Part shown: positions 15,615-23,085 of the stretch, in pieces
Layout of the letters: each line of letters starts with the position of its first letter
Position numbering within the stretch: position 1 is the stretch's first letter
NCBI GenBank assembly: GCA_037190665.1
Contig: JBBCJT010000040.1
Location: 1 to 23,085 of the forward strand
Length of the DNA: 23,085 bases
Origin: JBBCJT01 sp037190665
Lineage (GTDB): Bacteria; Pseudomonadota; Alphaproteobacteria; Acetobacterales; Acetobacteraceae
Direction: 5' to 3'
Position numbers and translations under genes: made by a program
Notes under the pieces: generated by a model
Told to the model about the DNA's origin: nothing
Databases searched by the model: none
Seen by the model: the letters and a program-made list of their open reading frames with translations, nothing else

Positions 15615-16850
15615 CTACCGCCGCGCGACCAGCGTCTTGTCACCGCTGCCAATGCGCAGCGCGCCATCGGCGCCGATATCGAACGGCACCGTATCCCGCA
15701 GCGTCTCATGCAGCGCCGCCTCACGCTCCATCGCCACCGGCTCGCACATGCGCATCGTGCTGGCGATGGGCGTGAAGACCAGCCCCTCGCCGATGCTGTA
15801 ACCGCCAGTGAAGGCGTTGCACGGCCCCTGCCCGTACACGCGGCCGGCCGCGTCGAAGGTGATGGTCACCTGCTTCTCGCCGGCGGCCGGCTTGCCGCCG
15901 ATGCTCTCCACCGTCCAGGCGGCGCCGTGCAGCAGCGCGGCGGGATCGCCGCCGCAGCCCTGAAGCACGCGCCCGTCCACGCGCAGCGTCACCCGCTCGG
16001 GATGGGGCACCCCGCTCATGATGTCGCGGCAGATGCCAGTGACGATCTCGACGCCGATGTCGTGGTCCTGCGTGCGCACGGCCAGATACGCCACGCCGTC
16101 GCGTTCCTGCCGTTCGGGCCGGGGCGTGACGATGCGCGTCGTGCCGTTGTCCAGGTCCAGCACCAGCCGCGACTCCTCCAGCATCACGCGCCAGCCGGGC
16201 TCCTGCCCGCGCGCGTGCCACGCGCCGGGGTCGAGCCGCGCGCACTCGGTCGTGACGCCGCCGCGGATCAGCAGCGCCTGGGCGCCACGATCCCAGAAGG
16301 CGAGATCGCCGGCCGCGAAGCGCGCGCCGGAGGCGGAGCGGACCTGCGGCAGTCGTCGTTCCGGTCCACCCGCGATGCGCAGATGCACGGCCGATCCGTC
16401 GAACCGCGCCAGCACCTGCTCCGCCCCGCAGCGATACGCATAGGTGCGGGGCTCGGCGGCCGCGCGGGTGGCCGCACGGGTCAGCAGCATCGTGCCGGCG
16501 TCGGTGGGCCCGCCATCGCGGGCGAGCGACAGCGGCTTCGTGCCGGTCCAGCGCATCTCGCCGGACGCAGCACTCAGCGTCCCGCGCAGCGACACGGCCA
16601 CGTCCTGCGGCAGGCGCATGGGATCGAGGGTGACGGTCACCGGGACCGGTACCTGCCGGCCCTGCAGCGCGACTTCCTGCCGCGCGGCGACGCGGCCAGC
16701 GGCCACAACCTCCAGCACCGCCACCGCATCCGGCGGCAGGGCGATGCGCTCGCGATAGGCGAGAGAGGCGGTCACCTCGCGCGGCTGGGCCAGCGCGGGC
16801 CCGGCAAGGATGGACAGGCCGGCCAGAAGCGCCAGAGCGGCCCGGACCAT
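15615..16850 (-). CDS. Secreted multidomain protein: YbaY-like, MliC-like, COG3650-like and META domains
   Basis: A 411-residue protein with a signal peptide (about 1-21, ending ALAQ). Four modules follow. A YbaY-like domain (about 24-125) contains ASLAYRERIALPPDAVAVLEVV. An MliC-like lysozyme-inhibitor domain (about 136-205) has the paired cysteines C141 and C203 around YRCGAEQVLARFDG and LAFWDRGAQALLIRGG. A COG3650-like segment (about 218-302) has C274 and C299. A META/HslJ domain (305-410) contains GPCNAFTGGY and STMRMCE. MliC domains protect peptidoglycan from C-type lysozyme; META proteins are envelope stress proteins. The start is the ATG at 16850, eight bases after the secG stop, so it appears to be the third gene after tpiA and secG. 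A longer open frame continues upstream to 17861 but runs antisense-frame through those genes. Confidence 0.85.
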   Translation of the reverse strand: MVRAALALLAGLSILAGPALAQPREVTASLAYRERIALPPDAVAVLEVVAAGRVAARQEVALQGRQVPVPVTVTLDPMRLPQDVAVSLRGTLSAASGEMRWTGTKPLSLARDGGPTDAGTMLLTRAATRAAAEPRTYAYRCGAEQVLARFDGSAVHLRIAGGPERRLPQVRSASGARFAAGDLAFWDRGAQALLIRGGVTTECARLDPGAWHARGQEPGWRVMLEESRLVLDLDNGTTRIVTPRPERQERDGVAYLAVRTQDHDIGVEIVTGICRDIMSGVPHPERVTLRVDGRVLQGCGGDPAALLHGAAWTVESIGGKPAAGEKQVTITFDAAGRVYGQGPCNAFTGGYSIGEGLVFTPIASTMRMCEPVAMEREAALHETLRDTVPFDIGADGALRIGSGDKTLVARR

Positions 16851-16858
16851 GGCCCGGC

Positions 16859-17182
16859 TCAGTTCGTGGGTACGGAAGGCGCGGCCGGCGGCGGCGCCGG
16901 GGTGGCCGGCAGCGTCGCGGCCGGCGGCTGGTCGAGCAGGCTGCCGCCACGGCTGCCGCTCTTGGTCATCAGCGCCATGGTCAGCGACAGCAGCATGAAC
17001 ACCGTCGCGAGGACGGCGGTCGCGCGGGTCAGCAGGTTCGCCGTGCCGCGGCCGGTCATGAACCCGCCCATCCCCTGGGACGAGCCGATGCCGAGCCCAC
17101 CGCCCTCGCTGCGCTGGATGAGCACGACGCCGATCAGCGCCAGCGTGACGAACAGGTGGACGATCAGGAGCACGGTGTACAT
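16859..17182 (-). CDS. secG: Protein translocase subunit SecG
   Basis: Accessory subunit of the SecYEG translocon in the inner membrane. The 107 residues have two membrane helices (about 2-20 and 52-72) around the conserved cytoplasmic loop IQRSEGGGLGIGSSQGMGG. A proline/alanine-rich tail follows, as in many alphaproteobacterial SecG. It starts 12 bases after the tpiA stop; the tpiA-secG order is widespread. The usual next gene, pyrG, is replaced here by the four-domain META protein. Confidence 0.95.
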   Translation of the reverse strand: MYTVLLIVHLFVTLALIGVVLIQRSEGGGLGIGSSQGMGGFMTGRGTANLLTRATAVLATVFMLLSLTMALMTKSGSRGGSLLDQPPAATLPATPAPPPAAPSVPTN

Positions 17183-17194
17183 GGAGCGGCGGAC

Positions 17195-17920
17195 CTAGGC
17201 GCTGGCGCGGCAGATGGCAAGGAAGTCGTCGGCCTTCAAGCTGGCGCCGCCGACCAGTGCCCCGTCCACGTTCGGCACCGCCAGCAGCTCCGCCGCGTTG
17301 GCCGGCTTCACCGATCCGCCATACAGGATGCGCAGCGTCGTTCCGCGGCTGCCGAACCGCTCCTCCAGCGTGCGGCGGATGAAGGCGTGCATGGCGGCCA
17401 CATCGGCGGCTGTCGGCGTCTTGCCGGTGCCGATCGCCCAGACCGGCTCGTAGGCGACGACGCCGGTGAACCCGTCCGGCAGGCTCGTGGCAAGCTGGCG
17501 GCCGACAACGGCCTGCTCCTGCCCGGCATCGCGCTCCGGCCCCGTCTCGCCGACGCAGACGATGGGCGCGAGCCCGGCCCGGGCCGCCGCTTCCGCCTTG
17601 CCGCGCACGACGGCATCGGTTTCGCCGTGGTCGGCACGCCGCTCGGAATGGCCGACGATCACGAAGGTCGCGCCCGCGTCGCGCAGCATCGGGGCGGAGA
17701 CGTCGCCGGTGTGCGCCCCCTGCTCCGCCGCATGGCAGTCCTGCGCGCCGACGGCCACGCCCGAGCCGAGAAGCGTGTGGGCCATCACGGTCAGCAGCGG
17801 CGCGGGCGGGCAGACCAGGGCGTCCACCCCCACCGTCGCCCCGCGAACGGCGCTCGCCCATGCCCCCGCGGAGGCGAGCGTGCCAAACATCTTCCAGTTA
17901 CCGGCGATCAGCTTGCGCAT
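17195..17920 (-). CDS. tpiA: Triose-phosphate isomerase
   Basis: Interconverts dihydroxyacetone phosphate and glyceraldehyde 3-phosphate in glycolysis and gluconeogenesis. The 241-residue TIM barrel contains K10 (GNWKM), H91 (VIVGHSERR), the catalytic base E158 (AYEPVWAIGTGKTPT) and the phosphate-binding ILYGGSVKP. All active-site residues are intact. I start at the ATG at 17920 because the family begins MRKLIAGNWKM; the 16 extra residues of the open frame are not conserved. It heads a tpiA-secG-META unit and is divergent from ppiD across 77 bases, which must hold both promoters. Confidence 0.97.
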   Translation of the reverse strand: MRKLIAGNWKMFGTLASAGAWASAVRGATVGVDALVCPPAPLLTVMAHTLLGSGVAVGAQDCHAAEQGAHTGDVSAPMLRDAGATFVIVGHSERRADHGETDAVVRGKAEAAARAGLAPIVCVGETGPERDAGQEQAVVGRQLATSLPDGFTGVVAYEPVWAIGTGKTPTAADVAAMHAFIRRTLEERFGSRGTTLRILYGGSVKPANAAELLAVPNVDGALVGGASLKADDFLAICRASA

Positions 17921-17997
17921 GGTCGCGGCCTTACCCGGCCGGGCCGTGCGCGGCAACGGGCTTCCCAACCGCCCCGCCCGCCGCTACGGGGTCGACC

Positions 17998-19887
17998 ATG
18001 CTCTCGGCCATGCGCAATCTCCTTGGCACCTGGGTCGCCAAGGGCCTGTTCGTCGTCCTCGTCCTGTCCTTCGGCTTGTGGGGGATCGGCGACGTGATCG
18101 ACGCGTTCCGCCGCCCCGACACCTCGATCGGGACCGTGGCGGGCCATCGCATCGAGATCCCGGAGATGCAGGACGCGCTCCGCCGGGAGATCGACCAGTT
18201 CCGCCGGGCCACCAACAACCAGATCGAGCCGTCGCCCGAAGTCCGCCGCGCGCTCGCGGAGCAGGCGCTGGACCGGATCATCACCGGCCGCGCCATGCAG
18301 GCGGAGATCGACCGGCTGGGCATCCGCGTGGGCGACGCCCAGCTTCGCGAGGCGGTGCTGCAGATCCCGGCCTTCCGGGGAACCGACGGGCGCTTCAGCC
18401 GGCCGATCTTCGACAATTTCCTGCGCCAGAACGGCATGACCGAGGGGCGCTTCCTGGAGCTGTTCCGCAGCGACATCGCCCAGCGGGAGCTGGCCGCCGC
18501 GGTCGGCGCCGGCACGATCAGCCCGGACGTGCTGACCACGCCGCTGTTCCGCCATGCGGGCGAGCGGCGGGGGGCGACGATGGTGGTGGTGCCCTTCGAT
18601 GCCGGCCCTCCCCCCGCCCTGCCCGACGAGTCGGAGCTGCGCCGCTACCAGGACAACAACCCGGAGCGGTTCTCGACTCCCGAATACCGCACCGCCTCCG
18701 TCGCCCTGCTCACGCCGGACGCTCTCGCGGCGGGCATCGAGATCACGGACGCCGATCTGGCCGCCGCCTACGATCAGCGCCGCGACCAGTTCGTCACCGG
18801 CGAGAAGCGGGAGCTGGCCGCGGTGACCGTGCAGGACCAGGCGAAGGCCGAGGCGATCGCCGCGCAATGGCGGGAGGGCGCCGATCTGGCCGCCATCGAG
18901 CAGGCGGCGATCGCGGCCGGCGGCTCCATGTTCCGCATCGACGGCGATCGCGACAGCGTGCCCCTGCCGGAGCTGGCCGAAGCCGCCTTCGCCGCCGCGC
19001 CGGATGTCGTGACCGGCCCGCTGCGCAGCACCCTCGGCTGGCACGTGCTGCGCGTCGCCACGGTCACGCCCGGCACGTCCCGCTCGCTGGACGAGGTGAA
19101 GGACGAGCTGCGCGGGGAACTGAAGCGCGAACAGGGCGGCGACCGCATGTTCGACGCCGCCAACAAGATGGAGGATCAGCTCGCCGGCGGCGGCTCGGTG
19201 GCCGAAACCGCCCGTGCGCAGTCCCTGCCGCTGGTCGAGGCGACGTTCGATGCGTCCGGCAACGGTCGCGACGGCCGGCCGGTGGCGTTGCCGCTGACGG
19301 ATGAAGGCCGCACCGCGCTGCTGCGGATCGTGTTCCAGACCGGCGCCGACCTGCCGCCCCGCACCGATGAGCTGCCCGGCCCGGCCTTCGCCGCGATCAC
19401 CGTCTCCGCCATCATCCCGCCCGCCCCGCGGCCGTTCGAGGAGGTCGCGGATGCCGTCCGCGCCGCCTGGCTACGCGATGCGCGCCGCCGTGCAGCGGAG
19501 GAGAAGGCGGCCGGATTGCTCGCCGCGGTGCGCGGCGGCGAGGCGCTGACGGTCGCGGCCGCGACGGCAGGGTTCGAGCCGAGGACGATGGGACCAGTCG
19601 GCCGCGACGGCGGACCCGAGATGCCGCGCGAACTGGTCGGCCCGCTGTTCCAGCTCAAGCCCGACGAGGCGACGATGGCGGAGACCGCCGTCGGCTTCGT
19701 GGTCGCGCAACTCACCGCCATCGTGCCGCCCGACCCGGCGACGGATGTGCTCGCCTTCGGCCGCGTGCGCGACCAGATCGCCCAGACCATCGCGCGCGAC
19801 CTGGAACGGCAGTATCTCGCCGCGATCCGCGCGAAGGCGGAGCCGACCATCAACCAGCGCCTGCTCGACCAGCTCGCCCAGCCATGA
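17998..19887 (+). CDS. ppiD: Peptidylprolyl isomerase, PpiD/SurA-like membrane-anchored chaperone
   Basis: A 629-residue periplasmic folding factor anchored by one N-terminal helix (about 13-33: VAKGLFVVLVLSFGLWGIGDVI). It has a SurA N-type domain (RIEIPEMQDALRREIDQFR, ALAEQALDRIITGRAMQAEIDRLG) and a parvulin-type PPIC region in the middle (FVTGEKRELAAVTVQDQ through GWHVLRVATVTPG). A C-terminal SurA-like part follows. Length and layout fit alphaproteobacterial PpiD. Two starts are possible: the ATG at 17998, with GGGG about 10 bases upstream, and the ATG at 18010. The frame remains open to 17860, but that part runs antisense to tpiA. Its stop overlaps trpE by four bases (ATGA). Confidence 0.93.
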   Translation: MLSAMRNLLGTWVAKGLFVVLVLSFGLWGIGDVIDAFRRPDTSIGTVAGHRIEIPEMQDALRREIDQFRRATNNQIEPSPEVRRALAEQALDRIITGRAMQAEIDRLGIRVGDAQLREAVLQIPAFRGTDGRFSRPIFDNFLRQNGMTEGRFLELFRSDIAQRELAAAVGAGTISPDVLTTPLFRHAGERRGATMVVVPFDAGPPPALPDESELRRYQDNNPERFSTPEYRTASVALLTPDALAAGIEITDADLAAAYDQRRDQFVTGEKRELAAVTVQDQAKAEAIAAQWREGADLAAIEQAAIAAGGSMFRIDGDRDSVPLPELAEAAFAAAPDVVTGPLRSTLGWHVLRVATVTPGTSRSLDEVKDELRGELKREQGGDRMFDAANKMEDQLAGGGSVAETARAQSLPLVEATFDASGNGRDGRPVALPLTDEGRTALLRIVFQTGADLPPRTDELPGPAFAAITVSAIIPPAPRPFEEVADAVRAAWLRDARRRAAEEKAAGLLAAVRGGEALTVAAATAGFEPRTMGPVGRDGGPEMPRELVGPLFQLKPDEATMAETAVGFVVAQLTAIVPPDPATDVLAFGRVRDQIAQTIARDLERQYLAAIRAKAEPTINQRLLDQLAQP

Positions 19888-21380
19888 ACATGGACCGCGC
19901 CAGTTTCGAAGCCGCCTATGCCGCCGGCCGCGGCAGCATCCTGGCCACGCGCACCGTGGCGGACCTGGAGACGCCGGTCTCCGTGTTCCTCAAGCTCGCC
20001 GACGGCCGCCCCTACGCCTTCCTGCTGGAAAGCGTGGAAGGCGGGGCCGCGGTGGGGCGCTATTCGATGGTGGCCTATGCGCCGGACCTGATCTGGCGCT
20101 GCCGCGACGGCAAGGCGGAGATCAACCGCCACGCCGAGACCGCGCCGCACGGCTTCGCGCCCGATCCACGCCCGGCGCTGGAAAGCCTCGCCGCCACCAT
20201 CGCCGAGGCGCGGCTGGACGTGCCCGCCGACCTGCCGCCGCTCGCCGGCGGGCTGGTCGGCTATCTCGGCTACGACATGGTGCGGCTGATGGAACGGCTG
20301 CCCGCGCGCACGCCCGACCCGATCGGCGTGCCGGATGCGCTGCTCGCCCGGCCCACGCTGTTCGCGATCTTCGACAACGTGAAGGACGAGCTGACCATCG
20401 CCACCCCGGTCTACCCCCAGCCGGGGGTGAGCGGGGCCGTCGCGTGGGAACGCGCGCAGGAGCGGCTGGTGCAGGCACGCGCCGCGCTGGACCGCCCCCT
20501 GCCCCGCCCGGCGCCGCCGGCCGACCTGCCGCCGATGCCGCCGCCCGCGTCGAACATGACGCCGGAGCAGTACATGGCGGCGGTGCGGACGGCGAAGGAG
20601 TACATCGCCGCCGGCGATGCGTTCCAGGTGGTGCCGTCGCAGCGTTTCTCCGTGCCCTTCGCCCTGCCGCCGTTCGCGCTGTACCGCGCGCTGCGGCGGA
20701 TCAACCCGGCGCCCTTCCTGTTCCATCTCGATTTCGGCGGCTTCGCCATCGTCGGCTCCTCGCCCGAGATCCTGGTACGGGTGCGCGACGGGCAGGTGCA
20801 CATCCGCCCGCTCGCCGGCACCCGCCCGCGCGGCGCGACGCGGGAGGAGGACCTCGCGCTGGAGCAGGAGCTGCTGGGCGACCCGAAGGAGCGCGCCGAG
20901 CATCTGATGCTGCTCGACCTCGGGCGCAACGATGTCGGCCGGGTGGCCGAGATCGGCAGCGTGAAGGTGACGGAGAGTTTCGCGATCGAACGCTACAGCC
21001 ACGTGATGCACATCTCGTCGCACGTGGAAGGCACGCTGCGCGCCGGGCTGACGGCGCTGGACGCGCTGGTGGCGGGCTTTCCGGCCGGCACGCTCTCCGG
21101 TGCGCCGAAGGTCCGCGCGATGGAGATCATCGACGAACTGGAGCCGGAACGGCGCAGCATCTACGCCGGGTGCATCGGCTACTTCGCCGCGAACGGCACG
21201 ATGGACACCTGCATCGCGCTGCGCACCGCGCTGGTGAAGGACGGCACGATGTACGTGCAGGCCGGTGCGGGCGTGGTCGCCGATTCCAGTCCGGCGGCCG
21301 AGGAAGCCGAGACACGACAGAAGGCCCGTGCCCTGTTCCGCGCCGCCGAGGAAGCGGTACGGTTCGCGCGCGGCAATTGA
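19884..21380 (+). CDS. trpE: Anthranilate synthase component I
   Basis: Converts chorismate and ammonia, delivered from glutamine by TrpG, to anthranilate, the first step of tryptophan synthesis. The 498 residues contain the N-terminal feedback-site motif LLESVEGG. They also contain the chorismate-binding motifs GSSPEILVR, PLAGTRPRG, HLMLLDLGRNDVGRVA, HVMHISSHVEG, FPAGTLSGAPKVRAMEIIDELEP and GCIGYFAANGTMDTCIALRT. The family is complete with no frameshift. The ATG lies within the end of ppiD, suggesting coupling. trpG, trpD and trpC do not follow; a chorismate mutase does. Confidence 0.97.
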   Translation: MNMDRASFEAAYAAGRGSILATRTVADLETPVSVFLKLADGRPYAFLLESVEGGAAVGRYSMVAYAPDLIWRCRDGKAEINRHAETAPHGFAPDPRPALESLAATIAEARLDVPADLPPLAGGLVGYLGYDMVRLMERLPARTPDPIGVPDALLARPTLFAIFDNVKDELTIATPVYPQPGVSGAVAWERAQERLVQARAALDRPLPRPAPPADLPPMPPPASNMTPEQYMAAVRTAKEYIAAGDAFQVVPSQRFSVPFALPPFALYRALRRINPAPFLFHLDFGGFAIVGSSPEILVRVRDGQVHIRPLAGTRPRGATREEDLALEQELLGDPKERAEHLMLLDLGRNDVGRVAEIGSVKVTESFAIERYSHVMHISSHVEGTLRAGLTALDALVAGFPAGTLSGAPKVRAMEIIDELEPERRSIYAGCIGYFAANGTMDTCIALRTALVKDGTMYVQAGAGVVADSSPAAEEAETRQKARALFRAAEEAVRFARGN

Positions 21381-21393
21381 GGGGACATCCGAC

Positions 21394-21687
21394 GTGAGCC
21401 AACAACTCCCGCCCGAACTGCTGGTGCTGCGGCAGAGCATCGACAACATCGACGCCGCCGTCATCCATATGCTCGCGGAGCGGTTCCGTTGCACGCAGCA
21501 GGTGGGGAAGCTGAAGGCGGAGCATGACCTGCCCCCCGCCGATCCCGCACGCGAGGCCGTGCAGATCGCACGGCTGCGGCGGCTGGCCAAGGAAGCACGG
21601 CTCGACCCCGAATTCGCCGAGAAGTTCCTCAACTTCGTCGCCCGGGAAGTGATCCGCCACCACGAGGCGGTGCGGACGCAGAACTAG
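21394..21687 (+). CDS. Chorismate mutase, AroQ type
   Basis: Rearranges chorismate to prephenate, the entry to phenylalanine and tyrosine synthesis. The 97 residues form the all-helical AroQ fold: helix 1 LLVLRQSIDNIDAAVIHMLAERFRCTQQVGKLKAE (with the conserved R-x-x-I-D-x-I-D and the R/K active-site residues), DPAREAVQIARLRRLA, and helix 3 EFAEKFLNFVAREVIRHHEAVR. The start is GTG at 21394 with GAGGGG nine bases upstream; the frame opens earlier inside trpE. It begins 13 bases after trpE, so two enzymes competing for chorismate appear to be co-transcribed. Confidence 0.93.
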   Translation: MSQQLPPELLVLRQSIDNIDAAVIHMLAERFRCTQQVGKLKAEHDLPPADPAREAVQIARLRRLAKEARLDPEFAEKFLNFVAREVIRHHEAVRTQN

Positions 21688-21761
21688 TCGTTTCTTTTTC
21701 GTATTGGATAGCCGCACCCGGCGGTAGCCTGCCGGCCTTCGCCCCGTTCAGGAGGCCGGCC

Positions 21762-22850
21762 ATGGGGATGCGCCTGCGCCATGCCGCCATGCTCGGCGTG
21801 TTCGTCGCCCTGGCGGCGGCGGCCGCGCCGCTGGCCGGGGATCCGGTCCGCGTGCCGGATGCCTTCGACAGCGAAAAGCAGCGACATCGCGTCGATTCGA
21901 GCGGCATCGCCTGCCGGCCGGACGCTGGACCTGCCGTCCGGCACTGCCTCGTCGTGGACGATGAGCGGCAGTTCATCCGCGCCGCACGCCTCGCCGATGG
22001 CGCGCTGACCTTCACCGGCGCGCCGGTCCCGATCGTCCGCGACAGCGGGCCGGTGGATCCGGACGTGGTGGGCAGCCCGCCTGCCATCGCCTGCGGCGGC
22101 GGCAAGGGCGACAAGCCGTTCGACAATTTCGACGGCGAGGGCATCGCGCTCGCGCCCGATGGCGCGGCCTACGTCGTGGGGTCGCATGGCTGTTCGCGCA
22201 GCAAGGACCGCTACGCCGCCGGCAGTTTCCTGCTCTCGCGCCTGACCCCCACCCCGGGCGGTGGATGGTCGGTGCGGCAAACCTACCGGCTGGCCGAGGC
22301 GCTGCGTGCGGCACCGGTGGTGGGCAGCTTCGTGGGCCGCAGCCTGAACCAGGCGAACGGGCTGAACATCGAGGGCATCGCCGTGCTGGGCGGCGACCTG
22401 CTGGTGGGGCTGCGCGCGCCGGTTCTGAACGGCGAAGCGCAAGTCGTCCGCATTCCGCTGGCGCCGCTCTTCGCCAGCGGCCCGCTGCCGCCTGTCCCGG
22501 CGCCGATCGCGCTGCCGCTGGGCGCGGACACCGGCATCCGCGACCTGACCGTGACACGCGACGGCAGGCTGCTGGTGCTGGCGGGGCCGGCGCAGGAGCA
22601 GGAGCAGGAGCAGGCGGTTGCCTATACGCTGTGGCTCGCCGACGCGGAGACGGGGCGGGCGCGGAAACTGGCCGAACTGGCCCCTGTGACGACGTCGGTT
22701 CCGGCATGCCTCAAGGCGGAAGACCGCGCGACGCCCGGCAAGGCGGAGGGCGTCACGATCCTGGAGGAAAGCCCGGACGCGCTGCGTGTGCTGGTGCTGT
22801 TCGACGGCCTCTGCGACGGCGAGCCCCGGCTCTACACGCTGCCGCGATGA
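21762..22850 (+). CDS. DUF3616 domain secreted protein
   Basis: A 362-residue secreted protein with a signal peptide (about 1-25). The body shows the repeating EGIALAPDGAAYVVGSHG and NIEGIAVLGGDLLVGLRAPV motifs and VRIPLAPLF, IRDLTVTRDGRLLVLAG and KAEGVTILEE. These fit a DUF3616 beta-propeller-like protein. Function is unknown. AGGAGG lies six bases before the ATG at 21762. A GCAGGA microsatellite (22592-22614) encodes an EQEQEQEQ run near residue 278, which could vary in length. It is probably a separate unit from the trpE cluster. Confidence 0.85.
   Translation: MGMRLRHAAMLGVFVALAAAAAPLAGDPVRVPDAFDSEKQRHRVDSSGIACRPDAGPAVRHCLVVDDERQFIRAARLADGALTFTGAPVPIVRDSGPVDPDVVGSPPAIACGGGKGDKPFDNFDGEGIALAPDGAAYVVGSHGCSRSKDRYAAGSFLLSRLTPTPGGGWSVRQTYRLAEALRAAPVVGSFVGRSLNQANGLNIEGIAVLGGDLLVGLRAPVLNGEAQVVRIPLAPLFASGPLPPVPAPIALPLGADTGIRDLTVTRDGRLLVLAGPAQEQEQEQAVAYTLWLADAETGRARKLAELAPVTTSVPACLKAEDRATPGKAEGVTILEESPDALRVLVLFDGLCDGEPRLYTLPR
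22592..22614 (+). repeat. Hexanucleotide microsatellite in the DUF3616 gene
   Basis: GCAGGA is repeated nearly four times, encoding alternating Gln and Glu. Being in multiples of six bases, length changes would keep the reading frame. Confidence 0.7.
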
Positions 22851-22911
22851 TACGGGGCGCAAGATCGGTGCGGCCGCCGCGCTAAACGGGAGAGCCGCCC
22901 GAAGGCACCAT

Positions 22912-22925
22912 TCATCGGCCGATGA
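22912..22925. repeat. 14-base palindrome downstream of the DUF3616 gene
   Basis: TCATCGGCCGATGA is perfectly self-complementary and lies 62 bases past the stop codon. It has no loop, so it is more likely a protein site or a repeat component than a terminator. Confidence 0.4.
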
Positions 22926-22933
22926 GGGTACGC

Positions 22934-23085
22934 CCCTCACCCTCCTCCCTGAATGCGAGGGAGAGGGCTTCTTTCTCTCCCGCCCCCGGGAACTTTGCGG
23001 AAGGGCCGAGGCAGGGACCGCCGCGCGAGGTCCACTCTCCTGCCTGCGGGAGTTCTGCGGAAAGGAAATGGTTCGCAGAATCCCC
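22934..23085. repeat. Degenerate repeat region with a second copy of the palindromic element edge
   Basis: CCCTCACCC (22934-22942) and a CTCCCT/AGGGAG hairpin (22945-22963) resemble the element at 15453-15600. Bases 22975-23005 and 23035-23065 are an imperfect direct repeat with a 60-base period (about 25 of 31 identical). The last 12 bases, CGCAGAATCCCC, repeat 15453-15464, so another copy probably begins at the window edge. No gene is seen in the 235 bases after the DUF3616 stop. Confidence 0.6.

Noticed and set aside
15615..17861. A single 748-codon open frame on the minus strand
   Set aside because: Only the part from 16850 encodes recognisable domains. The rest runs out of frame through secG and tpiA, which are both clearly real in another frame of the same strand.
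19176..21632. Very long open frame on the minus strand opposite ppiD and trpE
   Set aside because: The translation is low-complexity and Arg/Ala/Gly-rich, typical of an antisense shadow in GC-rich DNA, whereas the plus strand encodes complete known families.

Overview
This is a GC-rich window (intergenic tracts and two genes excepted) from an alphaproteobacterium, most likely Rhodospirillales/Acetobacteraceae. The evidence is a PhyR/NepR/EcfG general stress response locus, which is confined to Alphaproteobacteria, alphaproteobacterial-type MreB, Dcd, MurA and AroQ-type chorismate mutase, and the gene order. No database could be searched, so the family assignment is inferred from recognised protein motifs.

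Layout. 1-606: 5' part of mreB on the minus strand, cut by the window edge. 750-1549: a small glycine-zipper lipoprotein and a GNAT acetyltransferase, plus strand. 1577-5974: a long minus-strand block. It begins with two overlapping lipoprotein genes, then csbD, then a tight cluster of DUF1328, a two-repeat secreted protein and an SbmA/YddA-type ABC transporter. 6122-8416: the general stress response locus, with phyR (minus) facing two EcfG-family sigma factor genes and nepR (plus). 8692-10053: a polytopic membrane protein whose 3' end runs antisense into a tRNA-Thr(GGT) gene. 10417-12261: two paralogous PEP-CTERM proteins on the minus strand, with clearly lower GC in the first. 12592-15441: a small basic protein, dcd, murA and an AHL-lactonase-like metallo-beta-lactamase-fold hydrolase. 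15453-15600: a palindromic intergenic repeat. 15615-17920: tpiA, secG and a four-domain META protein (minus). 17998-21687: ppiD, trpE and chorismate mutase (plus). 21762-22850: a DUF3616 protein. The last 160 bases hold related repeat sequence.

The main theme is the general stress response. PhyR, NepR and two EcfG-like sigma factors are encoded together. Outside the locus there is one perfect EcfG-type promoter (GGAAC-N16-CGTT) in front of the glycine-zipper lipoprotein, and one-mismatch versions in front of csbD and of the DUF1328/repeat-protein/ABC cluster. This suggests that several cell-envelope genes in the window belong to the regulon. Further points of interest are the paired PEP-CTERM paralogs with a shared CxxCSY motif, the secreted protein made of two degenerate repeats, the YbaY-MliC-COG3650-META fusion, and the CDS/tRNA antisense overlap. 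No CRISPR array, transposase, phage gene, rRNA or convincing defence system was seen.
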